From contig NCSJ02000151.1 of the NCBI GenBank assembly GCA_002812745.2, positions 1 to 64,000 of the forward strand: a DNA stretch of 64,000 nucleotides, read 5' to 3'. Shown here piece by piece: positions 9,613 through 21,300 of this stretch (the stretch's first letter is position 1; each line of letters starts with the position of its first letter). The notes beneath the pieces were generated by a model. The model was not told the DNA's origin, did not search any database, and was given only the letters and a program-made list of their open reading frames with translations. The position numbers were made by a program, and so were the translations under genes. The stretch is from Scytalidium lignicola. Its lineage: Eukaryota; Ascomycota; Leotiomycetes.

Positions 9613-12600
9613 ATGGACGAAAAATCCATTCCCACCGACACCAACCCGTTCCCCACTACCGAGCTCGAGGTTCAACATGACGACACTTCTACCAGTAAGA
9701 AGGACGATATATATTCGAGCAAGGCAGAGACGAATACATCCTTCACTCACTTTGCGGTATTCAAAAAGAACTCTCGACTCTCCCTTTGCCATTGCTAATA
9801 ATGTTGGCTAGAGAATATTCACGTACACTACTTTAACTGATAGAATTTTCATTGGAGTCGCTACACTCGCGGAGATAGGTACAGGAATAGTATGTACTAC
9901 ATCGGGAGAGAAGTCTTGAGGGACTAGTTAACAACATAATCTAGACGTTACCTCTGGTTAATGTTGTTTTTGGTCAGAATCCTTCTTTAAATCACCTTCT
10001 GTGTCTAACTAAGTTTCTAGGGCACTTGGTTGGCAACTTCAATGCTTACTTCATCCCTGGCTCTGGCGTAACCAAAAGCCAGTTTCTTCACGCCCTGAAT
10101 CACCAAACGTCTGGACCTTTATTTCTTTTATTCTTTGTCTTACTGCAGCATATGGTGGTTGAATTATGCTCAATTCCTACTCTCCATATGTCGTATAAAA
10201 AGTATAACTACTAACACAATAATATTAGTTTGTACATAGTGTATCTATTCATCGCAAGATGGTCATTAAGCTACATATCATTGTTCACTTTCCGAATGAT
10301 GGGCCTACGAATATCTGCCAAAATACGTCTTACGTATCTCAGAGCTCTTTTCAGGCAACCAATCAGTGTTCTCGACACTCTTCCCAGCGGCCAGGCTTCG
10401 AACACCCTCACAACTGCTGCAAATATCCTGCAGATTGGTATATCAGAGAAGATGGGCTCAATTTTTCAATGGTCAGCCATGGTTGTTACTGCAATCATCA
10501 TTGCCTTCAAATATAGCTGGTCATTGACGTTGGTTACTTCGTCCGTGATACTCTTCGTTTTTATCGTGTATGGGACTGTTGTTCCGCTGATCTTGAAAGC
10601 AACGAAACAAGTTGAGCATGCTGACGCAAAGGCTGCATCAATCGCTGGTGAGGTTTTTGCTTCCATTCGGATGATTGCTGCCTGTGGAGCGGAAGATCGC
10701 ATTGCTAGGAAATACTCTGGCTGGGTTGAAGAATCACGTCGTAGAGCTTTAAAAATGTCTCCATTAGTGGGGACTCAATACGCTCCATGTAAGTAAAAGC
10801 ATCGTAGCTGGAGATATTCTGTTAATTTTTCCAACAGTGTTCTTTTCCATTTACGCGTATATATGACCTTTCCACAGTCGTTAACTATCACTATTAACAG
10901 ATGGTATAGCACTTTTGGATTAACATTTTGGTTTGGAGTCAAACTTTATCTACAACACCACATATCGAGTGTTTCGACGATCGTCATGTAAGTTAGCTGT
11001 TTGTTGCTTTTACACTAGATGCTGATCAAGCTTTCAGAGTGCTCATGTCAGTTATGATGGTAGCGATGGCTGCCGGACAACTAGCTGCCCCTATGGTTGC
11101 TGCTGGAAAAGCGGCGAATGCTGCAACGGACTTTTTTGCAATAATTGATGCACCTACTCCATCAACTGAGGGTCTCACTAAACCACAGGTTGATGCCCAT
11201 GAAGATATCATACTTGATTCCGTCAACTTTGCCTATCCCAGTAGGCCGCATATTAGAGTTCTTGACAACTTAAGCGTAACATTCGAATCAGGGAAAATGA
11301 CAGCCATTGTTGGTTCCTCTGGAAGCGGTAAAAGCACCATTGTCGGCCTCCTCGAGCGATGGTACGAATTGGATCCAAAGAAACTTATCAAACTTCCTCC
11401 AAGTGCTTTGGTCGAGAAGAACGATGCAGCAGACAAAGATAATAATTCCAGATCGCCTGATAACGGAGAAGAGACCAAAACTCCAGTTCTACTTAGTGGC
11501 ACCATTCGGATAGGAGATCATAATCTCGAGGATATTAACTACAAGTGGTGGAGATCTCAAATTGGGTTAGTACAACAAGAGCCGTTCATCTTTAACGATA
11601 CTATATATAAAAATGTAGAATACGGATTAATAGGCTCTCAATGGGAGAACTCGGATGTTGAAACAAAAAAGCACCTCGTGGAAGAAGCCTGCAACGAAGC
11701 ATTTGCAGATGAGTTTATCACAAGATTGCCACTGGTCAGTCAATTGGTCCTAGAGGAATGAATTTGATTTAGAATGTGAGCATGCTAATATTTCCGAAGG
11801 GTTACGAAACTCAAGTTGGAGATGCCGGTATCAAACTCTCTGGGGGGCAACGCCAGAGATTGGCTATTGCGAGAAGTATTATCAAACGACCCAAAATTCT
11901 TATTCTTGATGAGGCTACATCTTCAATCGACGTCCGAGGAGAAAGACTTGTTCAAGCAGCCCTTGATAAGGTACTAAACATCGTCTGATCAATATCGTTG
12001 CGGTCGTTTACAATTCGTTGCAGGTTTCAAAGGACAGAACTACTATTACTATTGCTCATCGGCTTTCCACAATTAAGAAAGCCGACAAAATTGTAGTCCT
12101 GAAGAATGGTAGACTTCTCGAACAAGGCACTCATGAAAGCCTTTTATCTGACAAAGATGGCGCTTACTCCGCACTTGTAAATGCACAACAGCTGTCCATG
12201 GGTGATGCCACGATCGATACGTCCGATTTGGTTGAAGAGAACATGGACACCCTTAGACGTGAAATGAGCAATCCGGGAGAGGTCATCAATCTAGAAGCTG
12301 AGGTGGAACCATACAAGCTGAGAGGGGTATTTCGAAGTTTAGGACTCTTTTTGTATGAGCAGAGAAGCCACTGGCTAGCCTATAGCTTTCTGTTAGTCGG
12401 TTGTCTAGGAGCTGGTAGTAAGTTCACCTAATTTCGCCAATTTTTCTAACAAAATCATTATGGAGCATGATCATCTGCTTACCATAATATAGGTGGCGTC
12501 TCTCTTCAAGCTTACCTTTTTTCCAACCTAATTACAGCCTTCACAGCTACTGGACAGGCACTCAAGAACTCTAGTGACCATTGGTCTCTCATGTTTTTAA

Positions 12601-14486
12601 TTCTAGGTCTTGGAGTTGGGACTTCNTTTTTTTATCCTTGGATGGGCATCCAATACCATAGCTGCAGTATATACCCCTCAACCCCTATTTGTGAGCTGTT
12701 GGCTAATACTGCCAGCACATTTCTTGTACCTACCGTCAGGAATACTTCGAGAGCATCGTTGCAAAACCTATCCCTTTTTTCGACGAAGAGGATAATTCCA
12801 CTGGGACATTAACGGGTCGGGTTGCCAACGACCCAACCCAACTACAGCAGTTGCTCGGAATAAACATGGCAATGGTATACATTGCTATGTTCAGTATTCT
12901 CGGCTGCGTTATCGTTGCATTTTATTTTGGTTGGAAATTGTCCCTGGTGGCAGTATTTGTTGCATTGCCCGTCCTCATGTGTGCAGGATTCTTCCGCGTC
13001 CGCTATGAACTACAGTTCGAGAAGATGAACCAGGCCGTATTTGCTGAGAGTTCGAAGTTTGCATCTGAGGCTGTCAATGCTTTTAGAACTGTTACATCTC
13101 TCACGTTGGAAGATATGATATGTAGTCGATACGAGGTTCTCTTGCAGGAACACGTTAAGGATGCATTTCACAAAGGAAGATTTGCAATTTTATTCTTCGC
13201 GGCAAGCGATAGTGTCGGTCTTCTGTGCCAGGCACTTACGTTCTACTACGGAGGGAAACTTCTCTCTACGCATGAGTATGGGCCTGTAGCATTCTATGTC
13301 GTTTATATCGCCATTGTGCAAGGCAGTGAAAGTGCCGGACAGTGGCTGAGCTTTGGGCCTAGTAAGTTGCTCGTCTCCTCCGCAAAACCGCTCCTCTGCT
13401 GAGAACGTATGCAGATATTGCACAAGCCTCTGCAGCTGCAAACAGAATCCTGAGCTTTAGGGTTAAACGTCAGGATGGTAGCAAAGAAAATACCCTCGAG
13501 CTTCAGGATGGAGATGGTGGCGTAAAGATAGAATTGCGGGACCTATGGTTCAAGTACCCTACTCGTGATATCCCAGTTTTTACAGGGCTGAATTTGACGG
13601 TAAGTGAGCTTCTAGATAGGTAAGCTTTTGATGCTGACAGAGAACAGATCGAAAAGGGACAATTTGCTGCGCTTGTGGGGCCATCAGGTATTTTATTTAG
13701 CCTTTGAATTAAGAAAAGAACATCTCACCAACTATGTCTAGGTTGCGGCAAAACAAGTGTAATCTCTCTTCTTGAAAGGTAAACCTGTGCCAACTTTGTT
13801 CTATATTTAGATGCTCACCTTGTATGCAGGTTTTATGAAATCCAAAGAGGGAAGATTCTATGCAATGGAACCAACATCTATGACCTAAATATGGAGAGTT
13901 ACAGAAAGTCCATTTCGTTAGTTGCTCAGGAATCAACCTTATTCCAAGGGACGATCCGAGAGGCTATTCTCCTTGGAGTTGACGAAAATACTTCTGATGC
14001 TACTCTATATCAAGCAGCCCGTGATGCCGAAATTCATGATTTTATCATGTCTTTGCCTGAAGGTTATGACACAGATGTCGGGACTAGGGGTATAGCTCTA
14101 AGCGGCGGACAAAAGCAACGTATCGCTATTGCTCGTGCTCTTATCCGAAAACCCCAAATTCTACTTCTAGACGAAGCAACTTCTAGCCTTGACTCCGAAA
14201 GTGAGAGACTAGTCCAAGCAGCATTTGAGAGAGCTGGTAAAGGAAGGACCATGGTTGTCGTAGCTCATAGGCTAGCCACCATTCAGAATGCGGACGTTAT
14301 ATTTGTATTCGGAGAGGGTAAAGTGCTAGAAATGGGAGATCATGCCAGCCTACTTCGAAAAGGAGGAGTGTATTACCACATGGTAGGGTTTTCCTCCCCA
14401 CCCAATTTTAATTGCAATAAGTTTTCTTGTGGGAGTCGTTGGCTGATACCATAGTGTAGTGCCAGTCCCAGGCTTTGGACAGGTAA
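9613..14486 (+). CDS. ABCB/MDR-type full-size ABC transporter
   Basis: Reconstructed from 17 exons: 9613-9756, 9812-9889, 9945-9972, 10021-10108, 10229-10788, 10838-10856, 10901-10987, 11038-11734, 11800-11970, 12024-12417, 12493-12666, 12716-13361, 13415-13599, 13648-13687, 13742-13778, 13830-14382, 14460-14486. After dropping one stray N at 12626 these total 1309 codons (1308 residues), the normal size for TMD-NBD-TMD-NBD exporters. The first NBD has Walker [10 protein letters not shown] (near 11312), signature L-S-G-G-Q-R-Q and Walker [11 protein letters not shown]. The second has Walker A G-P-S-G-C-G-K-T-S, split by an intron at 13688-13741, then L-S-G-G-Q-K-Q and L-L-L-D-E-A-T-S-S. Family: P-glycoprotein/Pmd1-like, exporting hydrophobic drugs, toxins or lipids at the plasma membrane. 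Substrate unknown; no biosynthetic genes lie beside it. The exon 4-5 junction (donor GTCTGG) is the least certain. Confidence 0.87.
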
Positions 14487-15398
14487 TATTTGAGGGAAAT
14501 TTATCCGTATAGATGATCATCTACGAGAAGAGCTTGATCTAGATTTTTCTTTACTATAAATCGTAGCTTACCTAGTGTTATATCAAGCCTCCACTCCTCC
14601 ACTAATCGAGCACGGTCAATTATACTTCATATATAGATTTATTATATTAAATACATAATTTATNAAAAAAAATGGCATAATTAGTTCATCTAAGTCTAAT
14701 GTTGTCTGTATTATCTTCTATCTTAGAATCTGGTCAAAAGTGTTCCTCACCTGATTATCTGGTCCTTCGCTTCNTTTTTTTGGGACACTAGAATATGTAT
14801 GGTGGGGCAGAAGCAAGCTAGGGAGTACTGTAATGTAAGTACAGTAGTATTGAGGGAGAGTGGATGTCAGCACGTCAGCTCGGAGTGCATGAATTAGTTG
14901 ACTAATGATTAAGCTAAACTTAAATGGAGTTCGTTTAAACTTCCGAGGTGGTCCAAGTGCTCAATATCACATAAGAAACTGTCATCACGTGCATTAGCCG
15001 CATATTTATCACGTGAGAGGCATCCCAGTGCAGATCATTAATCACCAAATAGGTCTCTCTTCTAGGCTTTTCTGCAGTTTACAGGTCTGTTTAATCTCAC
15101 CTTCCTCAAATGGTATTTCATTTGGCGCCAGAATTTTATACTTGCATTGCCAGCAATGCATAATGCGTGATCGTCTGAATCACGAGGGTGTAGCGTCGTC
15201 CTGTTAAACATTCAGCTGTGATGGTTGCGCTGGCGCTAGCAACCACCACGTAGCTGAGTCCCCACCCCAGCCTCATCCATATTTCTACCAAACAGCCAAA
15301 ACAACAAAAGCTACCCACCCTCGTGCCGATCCGCACATTGACTTAATTGTCAACACAACCAAATGCGCACAACGAGTTGATCGGAATCGGCCGTAATA
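14487..15398. promoter_or_regulatory. Gene-free region upstream of the Leashin gene
   Basis: About 0.9 kb between two genes on the same strand. It contains two stray N characters next to A or T runs (14664, 14774), a pair of TACTGTA/TACAGTA words near 14825-14848, and two CACGTG boxes (14986-14991 and 15010-15015) about 400 bp before the Leashin start. The stretch after 15220 looks like promoter and leader. No gene seen. Confidence 0.5.
14986..15015. promoter_or_regulatory. Pair of CACGTG E-boxes
   Basis: Two CACGTG hexamers, each preceded by AT, with starts 24 bp apart. CACGTG is the consensus of bHLH factors such as NUC-1/PHO4 and Cbf1. Use by the Leashin gene is inference. Confidence 0.45.
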
Positions 15399-18300
15399 AT
15401 GGCAGAAAGGAGGCATAAAAGCCCCGAAAGCTCTCATCGCAGAGGAAATGAGCCATCTAGAGTTCAACACAGTGAACCAGTCAGAATGCGCTCCGGATCC
15501 GAATCCGAATCAATCTACTCCTCATCGTCATCTTCTTCCTCATACATCGACATATCGCGATATTATCCACAAAATCCATTCAGTCTTCGTAAATTCTTCA
15601 CGACACCATCTGAGCGACGGCGAATTCGAAGGCGAAAAAGTCAGCGCTCTTTTCGAAATGGCAACTCCTCATCATCCTCAGTAAACAGCGACCTTGCCTA
15701 CGGTACTGGTTTCATTCGCAAGCCTAAGCATCATGGGCACTCTCCCAGACATGAACAAGAGCCCGAGAGGGCCAGACCGGAGATATATGAGGAGAATGGA
15801 AGGCGTGATGGATTCGATGGACGCGTGGGGCCGGACAGACGTGACAGAATAGAAATACGTGAAGAATATGATATACGCGAAACGCCAGAAAGACACGATG
15901 GATCTGAAAGGAGTGAGGGACAACGGAAACGCGACAAGAAGAAACCAGGAAAACGCGGACGACGGTCACCAACAACAGCAGAGATCTTGGCGGTTGGAAC
16001 TGGAATACGAGACTTGTTAGTACAATCGTCTCGAGTACCACCACGCGATTCTAAGGGCCGACTGAATCGCAATAGAGGAGCCGCTCGTGGTATCCCACCA
16101 CCGAAGGTCTCACCTGAACCTGAGTCTGACGAGGACCCGAATTGGCTACCTGACGACGGTGAGTCTGGAAGCAGCGTTGATCCTTTGCTAGCCTATGGAG
16201 GAGCGCCTAGTCAGGGTGGTTGGTTTAACTTTGGCTGGAAGAAGCCAGAACCAACAAACAAGAGCAGCGTTGTAGATCCGCGACTCTTTGGCAGGCAGAA
16301 TTCCTTGAATGGAATTATTACTGAACCAGTTGGGTTTGGAGATGTCGACTATCGTCCAACCAATGATATTGGCCGACCTGTTGACCAAAGCCCTCTCGCA
16401 GCCAAGCCCAAGCCAAAATCTAAACCTAAACCTAACACAGGTTCAGAAATTCCACTCAGAAAAGTATATCCTGTAGAAACCGATGATCCAATGGTAATCG
16501 AGCCTAGAGGAAGCTCAGTGGCATCTGAGCCGAAACAGCCTTATGTAACTTCTCGTTCAGCTCGAACGCCTATTTTCCACCCACAGCCTATTACTCCAGT
16601 TACGCAGTCTATCTATGACCCTCATTATGCCGATCCTACCGAGTCGGCCCCACCGCAAAAGGATTCCTCTAGGCACGGTCAATCTCTTGCCGGGGCCGCT
16701 TTGGCTGGCGTTACTATAGGTGATTTAGGTGCTACATTTGCATCGGAATCTTGGGAGGACCGAAAAGGGAAACATCGAGAAGATGATCGGGATTCTAGTG
16801 ACGATGGCCATCGTTCAAAACGACGAGAGCGTGGTAAGTATGAGAATGTGGATGACATATCGAAGTATAAGGATGGAAGCCCCAAAGATCGCGATTATAG
16901 ACGAGAGGGGCGCAAGAAGAGCAGTAACGATGAAACCCGTGATTCTCCTGATCGAGCACGTCCAACGGAAACCTATGATAGACGGCTTGATGAAGGTCCT
17001 AGAAAGGAAAGGAACGAGCAGCGTCGTCCGGAAACCAGAGAACAAAGGCGTGAGAGACGTCGGCTGGAAAGGGAACCCAGGAACAGTCAAAGTACTACAT
17101 ATTATACTGCAGAGAAGCCAAAAGATCGTTCAGATGAGCGATATGACACTACGAGAGTAATGAGCCAAACGATACCCTCGGCTCCCGCACCGGTTAATCC
17201 TTTCCAGTATCAGGTCGCCGATGATGCCTTTTCAACTCCTAATATCAGCAGGCCGTCTTCGCGCCCTACCAGATCTGAGACCATGCCCGTTTCTCCTATT
17301 GTTGAACGAGAGCCGAGCGTTGTGCTCAACAGGAGCAACTCTGAGAAGGAGCAGTTGCCAACTTATGAGCACAAACCTGGTTATATTATCCATACGGTCA
17401 ACCGGGAACCTAACTTTGCTCAAAGGAGAAGTGCGCCGAGAGAAGAGCAGACACCAATTCCTGAGCATGGATCTCGTAGAAAATTTGGTGACGAGGATGA
17501 CAAGGGGGGTCAAGAGTCCAGAGGCAGTCGCGTCCGAACGGACTCCAGGGATAGTGAACAGCGTAAGGCTAAAGAGATTTATGCACCAATTGATGCTACA
17601 GCAATCGCTGCTACCGTTGCTGTTGTCGCGGGTGAAACCCGCCGTGAGTCAAGGTCGAAGAAAAGACAAGATGAGCAACATAGTGACTACGAAGAATCGG
17701 ATTCAGAGAGACGGGGCCGGGATGGTTACAAACAAGATAAAAGGCGAAGTGACAATCATTATGATGAATCTAGCTCCAAACGAGGTCGTCCAGAATCCGC
17801 CATTGACGATATAGAAACGGCCCGAATATTAGATGAGGCAGATCAGGCTTACCGTGAGATCGTGATGGCACGCAAAATTGCCTCCAGTGTCATTCGGTCA
17901 CGTAGTTCTTCTCCTGAGCATTCGCTTGTCAACAAGTATGAAGAGGAGGAAGAAGAAGAAGAACCCATCAGAATCGTTACTCCACCCGGCATGGAAGATC
18001 ATAAGAAATCAGGACCGTATGATGCACCGAATGCAGATATTCGGCTTGACCATATCTTGATTCCACAAGAAATTCCCACTTTTGTCCTCCCAAACAACCA
18101 ACCTGACTCACCTTACCCTGTGTCTCGAGACCCCGATGCAGAGAGAGAACGTCCGTTGCTCAATCTTATTCGACCTACTCCGGTCCCATCACCTGCTCCA
18201 GAAAAACAGGCCGTGATGGATTCTGAGCCAAAAGAACAACCTTCTGAAGAAGGCGAGACCCGGCGCGATGAGCCTGATGTTGTGATCGGTTCAACGTCTG

Positions 18301-21300
18301 ATATGGAACCAGAGACATCAAGGGAGGTCGCCTATGGAGAGAGTGGGACTAAACACTATGAAGTGGAAAGTTCATCAGAGCATAATGACGAGGCAGCCTC
18401 AGAGTTAGTTCAGCATACAGAGCCGCTAGAGAAGAAGAAGAAGCCTAAAAAGAAAGGCAGTGGTTGGGGTATAATTGCTGCAGGAATTATGGGTGGAGTT
18501 GCTGGCGCTGCTATTGAAAGGGAAAGCGAAACTCCGAGGAAGTCTAATCCCGAAGATGAAAAGAAACCTCAGGATTACGAGAAATCTACAGGACAACCCT
18601 TTGAACATCCTGATGTGGTAGATAACTCTGAGGATAAACTTCAGGATATTGTTAATCTACAGGGTGGATCCCGCGCACCTCCTGATGGCAACGTTGAAAA
18701 TATATCTCGAGATCCAATGTCTGACTTAGAGAAGCAGTCGGATGAATATGGATCCCACAACGTTGCCGATAGCCCAGAAGCTGGTCCTCACGAAAACGAA
18801 CCTCATGAGAAATCCGAGAATGTCGTAGGTGATCTAGAAGACAGTCGTTGTGGTGTTTGTGACGCGAAGCTACAAGACGAATCCCACGAACATACGGCGC
18901 ATGTTCTAGAAAATACATCTCGTGATGTTGTAGCTGATCTAGAAGACGAGCCTCGCAAAGACGAATCCGATAGCTCCGCTAGCCCGGACGAAGAGTCTCG
19001 TGAAGATGAATTTCATGATGCTGTGGCTTTACCAGAAGATGGGCCTAGCGAAACCAAATATGGCGATATTGTGGTTAAAGCAGAAGATAATACCGCCAGA
19101 GATGAGCCTCACGAAGGTGGACCCCGAAATGTCGCGGTTGATCCAGAATATTATCCCCCTGATGCTGTTTTTCCAGAAAACAATTCTCACAAAAATGAGC
19201 CAGCCGATCTTGACGTTGACTCTGAAGCTAGACTCCATGATGTGGTCCTTGACACAAAAGATCAACCCCTTAATGTTATTGCTATTGAGCGAGAAAATGA
19301 GCCCCTCAATGATGAATCAGATATGAAGTTAAACCAGCAAGAAGGCCGCCCTGACGAGATTCACGACAATATAGTTGGCCCAGGAGAGGAGTTACAAAGG
19401 AATATTCCCCACGACGTCGATGGAGCAAATAATATCCAGGAAGACAGACCTCAAGATGCTGTCGCTAATATAGAACTCGTCTCTCGTGACGTCGTTAATG
19501 CGGAAAACGAGCCTTCCGAAGAAGAATCTCATATTACAACGACTGAGCCTCAAGATGAATCTGCTGGTGTTGAGTTTAGCCTGCCAAATGGATATCACGA
19601 CGACAAATCTCGCAATGCAGTAGTTGACACAGAAGGAGGCTCCCAAGACTCAAAGGAACGAAGCCCCATACCAGGTTCATTTACAGAAGACTTAGGCTTC
19701 CTCGCAACAATGGCTGCAGGACTAAAAGACAGTGGGCTGGATCCAGATCTCGTGATCAATGATCCATCCTACCTCAGTCGTGCATCTCCTCCCGGTTCCA
19801 ACGATGAGGGAGATGGTTTGGCCGAAGACGAGAACATACTAGCTAGCCTTAGCAAGAACCCACGGAGGAAACGTAATAAGGCCGCTAAAAGGCAAGATAG
19901 CGATGTTTTGCCTCTGGAAGAAACTCCCCCACCAATAGAGGCTGTCAAAGAGGACAATCCTGCTCCTGATACTCCTAAGCTCAGCAAAAAGGAACAGNAA
20001 AAAACGTGCCAAGGCTGCTCAGCGACAAAGTAGTATCAGTGATGATGTTGTGCCTGAAGATCGACCTGCTGAAAAGGAGATTGTAACAGAGCCCGAGAGC
20101 TTTGTTGAGCCTCTTCCCTCGACAGAGGTTGCTGAAGAAGACAAATCTACCTTTGACACTCTTCAACTGAGCAAAAAGGAGCTGAAGAAACGTGCCAAGG
20201 CCGCACAGAGGCAAAGCAGTCTTACCGGTGTTATTGCGCCTGAGCAACCTGTTGAAAGAGATGAAGAAAAGGAGATCGTTCAAGAACCTGAGAATCTCTC
20301 TGAAACTGCCCCTCCAACTGAGATTAATGAAGAGGATAAAGCTTCTTTTGGTACTCCCATACTGAGCAAGAAAGAACAGAAGAAACGTGCTAAAGCCGCC
20401 CAACGGCAAAGCAGTCTTGTTGAGAACACTGTTGTATTCGAAGAGCCGTCGGTTGATCAAGAAATAGTAAAGGAGATTGTAGAAGAGCCTCAGGCCATTG
20501 TTGAAAGTCTCCCAACAACAGAAGTTGCGGAAGAAGTCATAGCCACTGTGGATACTACTAAGATCAGTAAAAAGGAGCAGAAGAGGCGTGCTAAGGCTGC
20601 TCAACTGCAAAACATTATTGCTGAGGACATTACCGTATCTGAAGAGCCACCAGTTGAAGGTGATGTTGAAAGAGCGGTTGCAAATGATGTTGTAGAAGAG
20701 CCTCAGAGCTTGACTGAAACTCTCCCGTCAAGTGAGATTACTGAAGAGAATAAAGTCGCTGTCGACATTCCTAAACTAAGCAAAAGAGAACAAAAGAAGC
20801 GTGCTAAAGCTGCTGAACGACAAAGTAGTCTTGTTGAGGATGCCATACCTGAGCCACAAGTTGAAAAAGAGGCGGAAAGAGAGGTTGCAGTCAAGGTGGC
20901 AGAAGAGCCTCAGAGCCCCGCTGAAACGCCGAAGAAGTCCAAGTCCAAAAAGTCTAAGAAAGGCAGCAATGCTGAAGAGGATACAAGGATATCTGTTCCA
21001 GTTGACGCCTTTATTGATTTGCAGAATGCAGAAGCCTCTACACCACCCCAACAAGATGAAGTGGTTCCACCCAAAAAGTCAAAGAAGTCAAAGGATAAGT
21101 CTCGACGGAAGAGTGAGCAGCCTGAAAATAGTACGCCTTTAGAGACTGTCCAGGACGAGAGTGGTGACTCGAGAAATTCAATAGAGTCTTCCCGGAAAGA
21201 GAGTGATGTGCTCGACAGTTCGAATGGAGGCGACTCTCCGTCGGTAACCTCTGTAAACACTTCCAAGGTCGAAGATGGCTCCCAAAAATCCGAGAATTCG

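Noticed and set aside
9613..14486. ABC transporter as a pseudogene with many stops
   Set aside because: Every apparent break is explained by an intron with proper signals or by the stray N at 12626; the rebuilt frame is whole.
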